Shown here: piece after piece, positions 8,201 through 16,918 of the stretch
How positions within the stretch are numbered: position 1 is the stretch's first letter
Layout of the letters: every line of letters begins with the position of its first letter
From: an uncultured Eubacterium sp.
GTDB taxonomy: Bacteria; Bacillota; Clostridia; Lachnospirales; Lachnospiraceae
Length of the DNA stretch: 23,233 nucleotides
Assembly (NCBI GenBank): GCA_910579145.1
Contig: CAJTTQ010000043.1
Coordinates: 1 to 23,233, forward strand
Direction: 5' to 3'
Made by a program: the position numbers and the translations under genes
The notes under the pieces: model-generated
The model's database searches: none
Seen by the model: only the letters and a program-made list of their open reading frames with translations
Told to the model about the DNA's origin: nothing

Positions 8201-9029
8201 GGAGATCCACCTGAGCCTGGCGGCGAAAGCGCTCGGTTTTAACGTGGCAACGCCGGTGTTTGACGGCGCGAACGAGATTGATATTATGGATACACTCAAG
8301 CTGGCAAATGATTATGTCAATACGCCGCTTGACGAGTTTGAGAAAAAATACAAAGATATACTTGATCCTGAGGTAATGAAATACCTCCTTGAAAATGAGG
8401 AGTACCGGAAAGAATGGGTCGGCGTGCCGATCAAGGAAGATGGGAAGATCCAGCTTCGCGACGGACGTACCGGAGAGTTCTTTGACGGAGAAGTTACGAT
8501 TGGTTTCATGCACTACTTGAAGCTCCACCATTTGGTAGATGACAAGATCCACGCGCGTTCCACGGGACCGTATTCGCTCGTGACGCAGCAGCCGCTCGGC
8601 GGTAAGGCGCAGTTCGGCGGACAGCGTTTTGGAGAGATGGAAGTTTGGGCGCTGGAGGCATATGGAGCTGCTTATACTCTTCAGGAGATCCTTACTGTGA
8701 AGTCCGACGATGTGGTTGGGCGTGTCAAGACCTATGAGGCGATCATCAAAGGAGACAATATTTCCGAACCGGGAATACCGGAATCCTTTAAGGTGCTTTT
8801 GAAAGAGCTTCAGTCGCTCGCGCTCGATGTGACGGTGCTTGATGAAAATGGAGAGGAAATCCAGATGACGGAAACCGTAGAGGAAGGATCGTCGGAAGGC
8901 GTATCTGAACTCATGGAGGGAGAGCAGTTTGACCTTGAGGAAGAGTCATTTGAACATGCCGGATTCCGCGAAGCGGAATTGGAAGAATTGAATGATGACA
9001 GTATGATCGGAGTTGCGGAAGAGTTTTAG
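5226..9029 (+). CDS. rpoB: DNA-directed RNA polymerase subunit beta
   Basis: Catalytic beta subunit of RNA polymerase, about 1267 residues, the usual length for Clostridia. All hallmark regions are present. The rifampicin pocket starts at Phe486 (FFGSSQLSQFMDQNNPLSEL), with Asp497 equivalent to E. coli D516. The Ser522, His526, Arg529 and Ser531 equivalents are all wild type, so the gene reads as rifampicin-sensitive. Also visible are RMCPIETPEGPNIGLI, the KMAGRHGNKGVV loop and, near the end, the QPLGGKAQFGGQRFGEME segment. The C-terminus has an acidic tail of about 55 residues after the conserved core. The start is ambiguous: TTG (5223) directly precedes ATG (5226), and AAGGAG at 5208-5213 is 9 nt from the former and 12 from the latter. 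I chose the ATG because relatives start MEKNRIRP. rpoC follows after 35 nt. Confidence 0.99.
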   Translation: MEKNRIRPVSVGKGVRMSYSKQKEVLEMPNLIAVQTDSYKWFLEEGLNEVFRDISPISDYNGNLSLEFVSFELCRDDVKYSIEACKERDTTYAAPLKVKVRLHNKETEEISEHDIFMGDLPLMTETGTFVINGAERVIVSQLVRSPGIYYGIAHDKIGKELYSATVIPNRGAWLEYETDSNDIFYVRVDRNRKVPITVLIRALGVGTNQEILDLFGEEPKIVASFAKDASENYQDGLLELYKKLRPGEPLSVDSAESLINSMFFDVRRYDLAKVGRYKFNKKLAFRNRIAGFTLAEDVVDVMTGEVVAEAGTVITEEKATEIQNTAIPFVMIQTEERTVKILSNMMVDLHAFLPNADKKELGVTEEVYYPRLKEILDEFESEEDRYEAIKRNIPDLIPKHITKEDIFASINYNMHLEYGVGNDDDIDHLGNRRIRAVGELLQNQYRIGLSRMERVVRERMTTQDLATISAQSLINIKPVTAAVKEFFGSSQLSQFMDQNNPLSELTHKRRLSALGPGGLSRDRAGFEVRDVHYSHYGRMCPIETPEGPNIGLINSLASYARINEYGFVEAPYRKVDKSDPENPRVTDEVVYMTADEEDRYHVAQANEALDENGYFVRKNISGRYREETSEFQRSRIDYMDVSPKMVFSVATAMIPFLENDDANRALMGSNMQRQAVPLLVTEAPAVGTGMEMKAAVDSGNCVVAKEGGVVERMESDRIIIKKSDGNRDEYKLAKFVRSNQGTCMNQRPIVNKGDVIEKGQVIADGPSTSGGEIALGKNPLIGFMTWEGYNYEDAVLLSERLVQEDVYTSVHITEYETEARDTKLGPEEITRDVPGVGDDALKDLNEQGIIRIGAEVRAGDILVGKVTPKGETELTAEERLLRAIFGEKAREVRDTSLRVPHGEFGIVVDAKVFTRDNGDELSPGVNKSVRIYIAQKRKIQVGDKMAGRHGNKGVVSRVLPVEDMPFLPNGRPLDIVLNPLGVPSRMNIGQVLEIHLSLAAKALGFNVATPVFDGANEIDIMDTLKLANDYVNTPLDEFEKKYKDILDPEVMKYLLENEEYRKEWVGVPIKEDGKIQLRDGRTGEFFDGEVTIGFMHYLKLHHLVDDKIHARSTGPYSLVTQQPLGGKAQFGGQRFGEMEVWALEAYGAAYTLQEILTVKSDDVVGRVKTYEAIIKGDNISEPGIPESFKVLLKELQSLALDVTVLDENGEEIQMTETVEEGSSEGVSELMEGEQFDLEEESFEHAGFREAELEELNDDSMIGVAEEF

Positions 9030-9064
9030 CAGCCATAGTAAACAAGTCGGAATGGAGGATTAAT

Positions 9065-12000
9065 ATGCCACAGGTAAGCGATGTTTTGCAGGACGCATTA
9101 ACATATGATAAGATCAAGATCAAACTGGCTTCTCCCAGTAAGATTCGCGAGTGGTCCAGAGGTGAGGTGAAAAAACCGGAGACCATCAATTACCGGACAT
9201 TAAAGCCGGAAAAAGATGGATTGTTCTGTGAAAAGATTTTTGGACCGAGCAAGGACTGGGAGTGTCATTGTGGTAAATATAAAAAAGTTCGTTATAAGGG
9301 CGTAGTCTGCGACCGGTGCGGGGTTGAAGTTACGAAATCAAGCGTGCGCCGGGAACGCATGGGGCACATCGAACTAGCTGCTCCGGTATCCCACATATGG
9401 TATTTTAAGGGGATACCGAGCCGTATGGGACTTATTCTCGACGTCTCTCCGAAAGTGTTGGAGAAGGTGCTGTACTTTGCCGCTTATATTGTTCTGGAGT
9501 CAGATATAAAGGAAATCCAGGTAAAACAGGTATTTTCCGAGCAGGAGTACCAGAAGGCGAGAGAGGATTTCGGCGATACGTTCCGTGTCGGTATGGGAGC
9601 GGAATCGATCCAGGAACTTTTGCAGCGCATTGACCTGGAGGAAGAATCGAAAGAACTGAAAGCGGAGCTGAAAAGTTCGACGGGGCAGAAGCGCGCCCGT
9701 ATCATCAAACGGCTGGAAGTGATAGAAGCGTTCCGCGAGTCCGGGAATAAACCGGACTGGATGATCCTCACGGTGATCCCGGTCATCCCCCCGGATCTTC
9801 GTCCGATGGTACAGCTGGACGGCGGCCGCTTCGCGACGTCGGATATGAATGACCTGTACCGCCGGATCATCAACCGGAACAACCGTTTAAAACGGCTGTT
9901 GGAACTGGGTGCGCCGGATATTATCGTGAGGAACGAAAAGCGTATGCTCCAGGAGGCTGTGGACGCGCTGATCGACAACGGACGCCGCGGCCGTCCGGTT
10001 ACGGGGCCGGGAAACCGCGCGCTGAAATCCCTTTCGGATATGCTGAAAGGAAAACAGGGACGTTTTCGTCAGAACCTTCTCGGAAAGCGTGTCGATTACT
10101 CCGGGCGTTCCGTTATCGTCGTGGGGCCGGAACTCCAGATTTATCAGTGCGGCCTTCCGAAAGAGATGGCGATCGAGCTGTTTAAGCCGTTTGTAATGAA
10201 AGAACTCGTCTCAAACGGGACGGCTCACAATATAAAAAATGCGAAGAAAATGGTGGAGAAGCTCGAGTCCGAAGTGTGGGATATACTTGAGCAGGTCATC
10301 AAGGAGCATCCGGTCATGCTGAACCGTGCCCCTACCCTGCACCGTCTCGGCATTCAGGCATTCGAGCCGACACTGGTGGAAGGAAAAGCCATCAAGCTTC
10401 ATCCGCTCGTGTGCGCGGCGTTCAATGCCGACTTTGACGGAGACCAGATGGCAGTGCATCTGCCTCTTTCGGTGGAAGCACAGGCCGAGTGCCGTTTCCT
10501 CCTGCTGTCACCGAATAACTTATTGAAACCGTCCGACGGCGGCCCGGTGGCCGTTCCGTCCCAGGACATGGTTCTCGGTATTTACTATCTGACGCAGGAG
10601 CGCCCGGGCGCGAAAGGCGAAGGAAAGTACTTTAAGAGTATGAACGAGGCACTTATTGCCTATGAAAACCATGCGATCACGCTTCACGCCAAAATAAAGG
10701 TAAGGCGCGAGGGTATCAATAAAAACGGAGAGAAAGAAACTCGTATCATTGAGTCCACGCTTGGCCGGTTCATTTTCAATGAGATCATCAGCCAGGATCT
10801 GGGATTTGTGGATCGTGAAAAGGACGAGAACTTCCTCCAGCTCGAGGTGGACTTCCACGTCGGAAGGAAACAGTTGAAGCAGATCCTTGAAAAATGTATC
10901 AACAATCAGGGCGCGACGAAAACGGCGGAAACGCTCGATGCGATCAAAGCCCTCGGCTACAAATTTTCGACGCGGGCCGCGATGACTGTATCCATTTCGG
11001 ATATGGAAGTGCCCGAGGCAAAGAAGACGATCCTGTCCGAGGCAGAGGCTACAGTGGAAGATATTTTCAAGAACTTCCGGCGCGGTCTCCTGACAGAGGA
11101 GGAGCGTTACAACGCGGTGATCGAGACGTGGAAAAATGCCGATGACGAGATTACCGAAGCGCTTCTTAATGGTTTGGATAAATACAATAATATATATATG
11201 ATGGCGGATTCCGGTGCCCGTGGTTCTGACAAGCAGATCAAGCAGCTTGCCGGTATGCGTGGACTGATGGCGGATACGTCGGGACGTACGATCGAACTTC
11301 CGATCAAGTCGAATTTCCGTGAAGGTCTTGACGTACTGGAGTACTTCATTTCCGCGCACGGTGCGCGGAAAGGTCTTTCCGATACGGCGCTCCGTACGGC
11401 CGATTCCGGTTATCTGACGAGGCGTCTCGTCGATGTTTCACAGGAACTGATCATCCGGGAAACGGATTGCAGTGAGGACCGAGATGAGATTCCGGGCATG
11501 TGGATTTCGGCATTTATGGATGGAAAAGAAGTGATCGAGACGCTGGAAGAGAGGATCACCGGCCGTTACGCGTGTGAGAGCATGTACGACGACGCGGGTG
11601 AACTGATCGTCAAGGCAAATCACATGATCACGCCAAAACGCGCGGCGCGCATCGTCAACACAAAGGCGATCATCGATGCCGGGGATAAGGCAAAAGTGAA
11701 GATTCGTACGATCCTTACGTGCCGTTCCCATGTCGGGATCTGCGCGAAGTGCTACGGTTCGAACATGGCGACCGGCGAACCGGTTCAGGTCGGTGAGGCA
11801 GTCGGCATCATCGCGGCACAGTCGATCGGTGAGCCGGGTACGCAGCTTACGATGCGTACATTCCATACCGGCGGTGTGGCTGGAGACGATATCACACAGG
11901 GTCTTCCCCGTGTCGAGGAGCTTTTTGAGGCGAGAAAGCCAAAAGGTCTGGCGATCATTTCCGAGTTTGGCGGAAAAGTGACGCTCCGCGATACAAAAAA

Positions 12001-12868
12001 GAAGAGAGAAGTGATCATTACTGACGATGAGAACGGGCAGTCTAAGGCGTATCTCATTCCGTACGGTTCGAGGATCAAAGTCGTGGACGGCCAGGAACTG
12101 GAGGCCGGAGACGAACTGACCGAAGGTAGCGTGAACCCGCATGACATTCTGAAGATCAAAGGTGTGCGCGCCGTTCAGGACTACATGCTCCGCGAAGTGC
12201 AGCGTGTGTACCGCCTGCAGGGTGTGGAGATCAACGACAAGCATATTGAAGTAATCGTCCGCCAGATGTTGAAAAAGGTACGCGTGGAGAACAACGGGGA
12301 TGCGGACTTCCTGCCGGGAACGTTAGTAGATACGCTGGAATTTGATGATACGGTGGAGAGACTTCAGGCAGAGGGACGTGAGGTGCCGGAAGGCAAACAG
12401 ATCATCCTCGGTATTACGAAAGCTTCGCTCGCTACGAATTCGTTCCTCTCGGCGGCATCATTCCAGGAGACGACGAAAGTTCTTACTGATGCGGCGATCA
12501 AAGGAAAGGTTGACCCGCTGATCGGATTGAAGGAGAACGTCATTATCGGTAAGCTGATCCCAGCGGGAACCGGAATGAAGCGTTACCGCAATATAGGACT
12601 CCACAGCGATCTGGTCGACAGTCTGGAACCACCGGAACCGGTGGAGGATGATTTCGACGAGGAGGTCGAAGGTGAGGAGAATGAGGGAATGGAAAATGAA
12701 GTTCTTGATCTGAGTGAGGAAGATGAGGATGCGTTAGATAATCTTTCGGAGCAGATCGAGGTGGCAGAGGAAGAGGCTGCCGCGGAGGCGATCGACGAGT
12801 CGATGGAGGAGTCGGGAGATGAACCAGAAGATGAGTCGGAGGAGATTTTGGAAGTAGAAGAAGAGTAA
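9065..12868 (+). CDS. rpoC: DNA-directed RNA polymerase subunit beta'
   Basis: Largest RNA polymerase subunit, 1267 residues. The N-terminal zinc ribbon has Cys67, Cys69, Cys82 and Cys85. The absolutely conserved NADFDGD motif places the catalytic Mg2+ aspartates at 456, 458 and 460. The second zinc site uses Cys802, Cys886, Cys893 and Cys896. The bridge-helix/trigger-loop region is intact (EPGTQLTMRTFHTGG). The last 80 residues form a strongly acidic tail in which about half of the residues are Asp or Glu; this is a lineage extension beyond the catalytic core. The ATG at 9065 has GGAGG at 9054-9058. It is co-transcribed with rpoB and ended by a strong terminator. Confidence 0.99.
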   Translation: MPQVSDVLQDALTYDKIKIKLASPSKIREWSRGEVKKPETINYRTLKPEKDGLFCEKIFGPSKDWECHCGKYKKVRYKGVVCDRCGVEVTKSSVRRERMGHIELAAPVSHIWYFKGIPSRMGLILDVSPKVLEKVLYFAAYIVLESDIKEIQVKQVFSEQEYQKAREDFGDTFRVGMGAESIQELLQRIDLEEESKELKAELKSSTGQKRARIIKRLEVIEAFRESGNKPDWMILTVIPVIPPDLRPMVQLDGGRFATSDMNDLYRRIINRNNRLKRLLELGAPDIIVRNEKRMLQEAVDALIDNGRRGRPVTGPGNRALKSLSDMLKGKQGRFRQNLLGKRVDYSGRSVIVVGPELQIYQCGLPKEMAIELFKPFVMKELVSNGTAHNIKNAKKMVEKLESEVWDILEQVIKEHPVMLNRAPTLHRLGIQAFEPTLVEGKAIKLHPLVCAAFNADFDGDQMAVHLPLSVEAQAECRFLLLSPNNLLKPSDGGPVAVPSQDMVLGIYYLTQERPGAKGEGKYFKSMNEALIAYENHAITLHAKIKVRREGINKNGEKETRIIESTLGRFIFNEIISQDLGFVDREKDENFLQLEVDFHVGRKQLKQILEKCINNQGATKTAETLDAIKALGYKFSTRAAMTVSISDMEVPEAKKTILSEAEATVEDIFKNFRRGLLTEEERYNAVIETWKNADDEITEALLNGLDKYNNIYMMADSGARGSDKQIKQLAGMRGLMADTSGRTIELPIKSNFREGLDVLEYFISAHGARKGLSDTALRTADSGYLTRRLVDVSQELIIRETDCSEDRDEIPGMWISAFMDGKEVIETLEERITGRYACESMYDDAGELIVKANHMITPKRAARIVNTKAIIDAGDKAKVKIRTILTCRSHVGICAKCYGSNMATGEPVQVGEAVGIIAAQSIGEPGTQLTMRTFHTGGVAGDDITQGLPRVEELFEARKPKGLAIISEFGGKVTLRDTKKKREVIITDDENGQSKAYLIPYGSRIKVVDGQELEAGDELTEGSVNPHDILKIKGVRAVQDYMLREVQRVYRLQGVEINDKHIEVIVRQMLKKVRVENNGDADFLPGTLVDTLEFDDTVERLQAEGREVPEGKQIILGITKASLATNSFLSAASFQETTKVLTDAAIKGKVDPLIGLKENVIIGKLIPAGTGMKRYRNIGLHSDLVDSLEPPEPVEDDFDEEVEGEENEGMENEVLDLSEEDEDALDNLSEQIEVAEEEAAAEAIDESMEESGDEPEDESEEILEVEEE

Positions 12869-12890
12869 GGAACTAAGGAACAGATTGACG

Positions 12891-12938
12891 AAATGCTACA
12901 ACCTGACGGGTGAGGAGGGTTGTAGCATTTGTTTTTTT
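12891..12938 (+). terminator. intrinsic terminator of the rpoBC operon
   Basis: A 13-bp perfect stem (AAATGCTACAACC at 12891-12903 with GGTTGTAGCATTT at 12918-12930) and a 14-nt loop are followed by a run of seven T (12932-12938). It lies 22 nt after the rpoC stop. Confidence 0.93.
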
Positions 12939-13053
12939 CAGATTTCTCTTTTTTCATCAATATAGTACCAGTTTTAATCAAAATATTACAAGCTTTCTCA
13001 ATGTAATTCTATTACTATATACTTATAAAATTTAAAAATGAGGAGGTAGTAAT

Positions 13054-16000
13054 ATGAGACAGATGCTAAAGAGAGTTTTGGCATATACGCTCACTGCAGC
13101 TATGGTATTGCCGCCGATCGGAACCAGGCCGCGGACGGTGGCGGCAGAAGGTAACTATGCACCCACGATGACTGTAGATATGGCAGATGAACTGGGTGAG
13201 ATCATACATGGCGCTTCCGGATTTCTTTACGGAATAAGCAGTGAAGATGTTCCTACCATGAACCTGATAACGCCGTTGAAGCCGAAAGTGCTCGCTACAA
13301 AGGGGGCGCTTGGCACGGAACATCCCTACGCGGATGCTCTTGACGTGGCAGAAACATTTCTTGAATCAGGCGGACAGATGGTCCAGATGTATAACAGCAA
13401 CTTTTATGCTATCTTTGGGCCCAAGCAGTTTTATCAGGATTATGTAGTGCAGTTTAAAAAGGTTATTGTTCCATATGTTACGGAATGGAAAAACAACTGG
13501 AAGAAAAAACACCATCATAACCCGGAAACGGGCCTTGATGATCTGGGACTCAATATCGATAAAGCGCTTGTCTATCTTCCTATCAATGAGGGAGACTCAA
13601 GAAGAAGCAAGGTTGACGGCGAAGATTTCAGGCAGGTATTTGAGGCATACTATAAAGCCATAAAAGAGGTTGATCCGCTTGCGACAGTTGGCGGTATGAA
13701 TCCGGCCGAGTATTCATGGACACATGTTCCGCCGGAGTGGCAGTGGGACGGCTGGCATACGTGGCTCAGTTATCTCTATGACAATAACGCGTTACCTGAC
13801 GTAATTACATGGCATCAGCTAGAGAGAAATGAAAACAGATACAAAAATGATATTGATGAATTTGCCCATCTCAGAAATATATTTGCCGGCGAGGGAAACG
13901 AAGACGTGCCTTACGGAAAAGTAAATAATGTCAATGTCAATAAAATTCCGGCTGACACCCCTCCTATTGTAATAAATGAAATAGCACAATCCGACGAGTG
14001 CGGTGTTCCGGGAGCGCTTGTCAGCTGGCTGGGACGCCTTGAGGACGCACAGGCTTACGGCTGTCTGCCGTTTTGGCATCAGGCAGATAACCTGAACGAC
14101 CTTGCTGCCGATGCGAACGAAGCAAACAGCGCATGGTGGCTTTATAAATGGTATGCAGACATGGAAGGCCAGAGGGTAAAGATCACGACTGACGATAAGT
14201 ATTCCGGGTTATACGGCGTTTCAACAATTGATAACAAACAAAAAAAAGCAACTACTTTATTCGGTCTCGGAAGTGAAGATGGAGATGCAAAAGTTATTTT
14301 GAAGGATCTTGATCAAACAGATACGTTTTCCGCTGCCAAAAAGGTTCATGTAAAAATAGATGCCGCCTATTTCAAAGGCTTTAACAGCGCAAGCGAACCG
14401 GAAACCGTGCTTGAAGGCGCCGTTGCCCTTACTGACGGAGATCTTGTTATTGAAATGAAAGATATGTTTCGTTCAACAGGATACAGGCTGACGGTAACTC
14501 CCGCACAGGAAAATGAAGAAACAGGAAAATTGAAGAGCGGTCCATTTCATGCAATATATGAGGCAGAGGAAGCGGGGAGAGTCGGAACAGGACAGCTTGG
14601 AGTAGTGACTAGCACGAAATATTTTCTGTCAGGGGCTCGTGTGAGCGAAGCGACAGACGATAAAAATCAAATTGGCGGCAGCGGGCTAAACAATTTCAGC
14701 CAAAACAGAGGGTTAGAGTATCAGGTGGAGGTTCCTCAAACCGGAAGATACAAGCTTGAGTTTATATACGGAAACCAGGTTGGAATGAATCGGGGAAACG
14801 AAACGAAGCATAAGCCTGAAAACCGTAAGCAGCAGCTGACCATTGACGGCGAAACTTCTGATATGATACTTAAAAATACGATGGAAAAAGAGTGGACGGC
14901 AATCTATACCCGATATGTTGACTGGGAAAAAGGAACGCACAGCATAACAATTATGGGAGATACGCCGACAGCGGAAAGTAATATCATGCAGGATGCCCTG
15001 CACGTTACGGCTGTCTCGGAATCCGCAGAAGAACCTACTGTGTATAACAAAGTATTTGAGGCAGAAGAAGGCGACTTTTCATTTAACGCCCTTCATCCGG
15101 GCGTAAATCCTGCGCAGATCAAAAAGGATATCGCAGGATATACAGGCAGCGGTTATGTCAGCGGGCTTGATAAAAAAAGTGTGAAAGATGGTGGAGGAAT
15201 CCGATTTAATGTCGTTGTAGAAAAAAGCGGACTTTATCATATCGATTTGAGATACCGTTCGGAGCTTTCAGGAAAAGCAACCATATATACCGGTAATGCA
15301 GCAAGGGTATTTAACGGCAATAAAAAGGAGATTGGCGTTACAAATACCAATGGTACGTGGATGAACAGCGAAGTTGCCGTGTATTTACAAAAAGGAGTTA
15401 ATATTATTGATGTTGACGCCGCGGTGGATATACAGCTTGACAGCCTGCATGTGAAAGAGTGGAGCGAGGGGAAAAATTACTCTCAGGAATTTAACGCCGT
15501 TGATGCCATTCCTGCGAGTGCAAAAAAGACGGAGATCGAATATGATGTCTGGTCTGTACGATGGAATGAAGATTATAAGGATACGGTATACGCTGGATTG
15601 CTTAATGGCGCAGAACCATATGCAACCCAAAATACGGTTGACAAAATTTCAGATTCAGGACTTACTCCTGACGGAGAACAGGTTTCTTATGTTGTGGGGC
15701 GCAGTCTCTCAGGTGATGAAAATGCGGAAAACGATGTTGACAAATACCTTGAATTTGAAGTTTCCGTACCAAACGCCGGCATCTACGCCATGCAGTTATT
15801 CCATTCGAATGATGAGATTTTCGGAACACATGGCTACAACACGAAAATCATTGATAAATTTGCCAATATTAAAGTAAATGACGAGGCGGCCAAAAGGTAC
15901 TTCTTCATTAACACGATTTCCCGTGATACATTTAAGGAAAAAACGGTATATATTGATCTGAAGGCGGGAAAAAATAAAATCAAGATATTCAATGATAACA

Positions 16001-16818
16001 GTTGGAAGGTTATGAAGGGGCTTGATGACGGACAGGCAAAGAAAGCGGGACTTCCTGACTGGAGGGTTGCGGATCCGAAAGAAGAGCCAGACAAAAGTTA
16101 CAGCAGCTTTTATTATGATAAACCGGGGAATATACCGATTGTAAATTCACTGCCTAATTTCAGCAAATTTGTAATAACTCCTGTTTTTGTAGGAGGTACA
16201 GCCATAGAAGAAGTTCCTAAAGAGAATGACGGCAAACCAGAGGAAACTTCTAAACCGATAGTAACGTCGAATCCGGTGGAGCCCTATGCTCCGGTTACGG
16301 ATCTGAAAAAAGGAAGTTCGTTTACGGCGAAGAACATTTCCTATAACATTGTATCAGTCAACGCTGAGAAGAAAACAGGAACCGTAAAAGTTGAAAAGGT
16401 ATCCGCAAACAGCAAATTAAAGAAAATAGCGGTACCGAATACAGTTTCTAAAGACGGCTGTACTTTTAAAGTTGAAAAGATTACGAAAAATTCATTCAGG
16501 AACAATAACAAAGTTACTAAGGTTAAGATAGGAAAAAATGTTAAAGTAATCGAAGACGGCGCATTTAGCGGCTGTAAAAAACTTAATTCGGTGGTTACAG
16601 GCGCGTCGCTTTCTAAAATCGGGAAAAACGTATTTGCTAATGACAAGAGCCTGAAGAAAATTGACTTTAGGAACAGTAAGAAAATAAAGTCTGTTGGCTC
16701 GGGAACGTTTAAAGGTATCTCGAAAAAAGCAATCATAAAGTTGCCAAAAGGAAAAGTAAAAGCATATAAAAAGCTTTTGAAAAAGGGGTCATTAGCAAGA
16801 TCAGTTAAACTAAAATAG
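13054..16818 (+). CDS. large secreted clan GH-A-like glycosidase with CBM-like modules and leucine-rich repeats
   Basis: A 1254-residue exported protein. A signal peptide covers residues 1-31 (cleavage near TVAA-EG). Residues about 40-480 look like a (beta/alpha)8 glycosidase of clan GH-A (GH39-like). The probable acid/base Glu179 sits in PINEG after strand 4, VGGMNPAE follows strand 5, ITWHQ with His254 follows strand 6, the probable nucleophile Glu309 is in VINE after strand 7, and Trp341 (PFWHQ) follows strand 8. The CAZy family and substrate are not assigned. Two modules starting IYEAEE (about 498-655) and VFEAEE (about 664-800) and a third beta-rich module (about 806-985) resemble family 6/35-type carbohydrate-binding modules. 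After a Pro/Thr/Glu linker (1052-1082) come BspA-like leucine-rich repeats (about 1085-1254, units such as VKVIEDGAFSGCKKL), very Lys-rich. The ATG has AGGAGG 7 nt upstream. The gene is visibly more A+T rich than rpoBC, hinting at independent acquisition. No cell-wall anchor is seen. Confidence 0.85.
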   Translation: MRQMLKRVLAYTLTAAMVLPPIGTRPRTVAAEGNYAPTMTVDMADELGEIIHGASGFLYGISSEDVPTMNLITPLKPKVLATKGALGTEHPYADALDVAETFLESGGQMVQMYNSNFYAIFGPKQFYQDYVVQFKKVIVPYVTEWKNNWKKKHHHNPETGLDDLGLNIDKALVYLPINEGDSRRSKVDGEDFRQVFEAYYKAIKEVDPLATVGGMNPAEYSWTHVPPEWQWDGWHTWLSYLYDNNALPDVITWHQLERNENRYKNDIDEFAHLRNIFAGEGNEDVPYGKVNNVNVNKIPADTPPIVINEIAQSDECGVPGALVSWLGRLEDAQAYGCLPFWHQADNLNDLAADANEANSAWWLYKWYADMEGQRVKITTDDKYSGLYGVSTIDNKQKKATTLFGLGSEDGDAKVILKDLDQTDTFSAAKKVHVKIDAAYFKGFNSASEPETVLEGAVALTDGDLVIEMKDMFRSTGYRLTVTPAQENEETGKLKSGPFHAIYEAEEAGRVGTGQLGVVTSTKYFLSGARVSEATDDKNQIGGSGLNNFSQNRGLEYQVEVPQTGRYKLEFIYGNQVGMNRGNETKHKPENRKQQLTIDGETSDMILKNTMEKEWTAIYTRYVDWEKGTHSITIMGDTPTAESNIMQDALHVTAVSESAEEPTVYNKVFEAEEGDFSFNALHPGVNPAQIKKDIAGYTGSGYVSGLDKKSVKDGGGIRFNVVVEKSGLYHIDLRYRSELSGKATIYTGNAARVFNGNKKEIGVTNTNGTWMNSEVAVYLQKGVNIIDVDAAVDIQLDSLHVKEWSEGKNYSQEFNAVDAIPASAKKTEIEYDVWSVRWNEDYKDTVYAGLLNGAEPYATQNTVDKISDSGLTPDGEQVSYVVGRSLSGDENAENDVDKYLEFEVSVPNAGIYAMQLFHSNDEIFGTHGYNTKIIDKFANIKVNDEAAKRYFFINTISRDTFKEKTVYIDLKAGKNKIKIFNDNSWKVMKGLDDGQAKKAGLPDWRVADPKEEPDKSYSSFYYDKPGNIPIVNSLPNFSKFVITPVFVGGTAIEEVPKENDGKPEETSKPIVTSNPVEPYAPVTDLKKGSSFTAKNISYNIVSVNAEKKTGTVKVEKVSANSKLKKIAVPNTVSKDGCTFKVEKITKNSFRNNNKVTKVKIGKNVKVIEDGAFSGCKKLNSVVTGASLSKIGKNVFANDKSLKKIDFRNSKKIKSVGSGTFKGISKKAIIKLPKGKVKAYKKLLKKGSLARSVKLK

Positions 16819-16881
16819 CGATGATACACGGGTAAAAAGGAAGTAGGGTTTTGCAGTGCTGATCAGGTTTTTGAAGGCATC

Positions 16882-16918
16882 GGGGAAAGGGATGGATATT
16901 TGATCACTCTCTTTCCCC
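16882..16918. terminator. possible hairpin between convergent genes
   Basis: Arms GGGGAAAGGGA (16882-16892) and TCTCTTTCCCC (16908-16918) pair with one wobble. The hairpin lies between the + strand glycosidase gene and the 3' end of the - strand MATE gene, overlapping the last MATE codons. No T-run follows on either strand, so it is at best a weak or factor-dependent terminator. Confidence 0.3.

Noticed and set aside
6702..8552. 616-codon open frame antisense to rpoB
   Set aside because: It is a mirror of the conserved, codon-biased rpoB frame; its composition (many His, Arg, Phe) is typical of a shadow frame and it has no ribosome binding site or known domain.
10520..11359. 279-codon antisense frame in rpoC
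   Set aside because: Shadow of the rpoC coding frame, no domain resemblance and no initiation signals.
12583..12981. Ser-rich frame antisense to the rpoC 3' end
   Set aside because: The poly-Ser character is the reverse complement of the GAG/GAT-rich acidic tail of RpoC, and the frame crosses the rpoC terminator.
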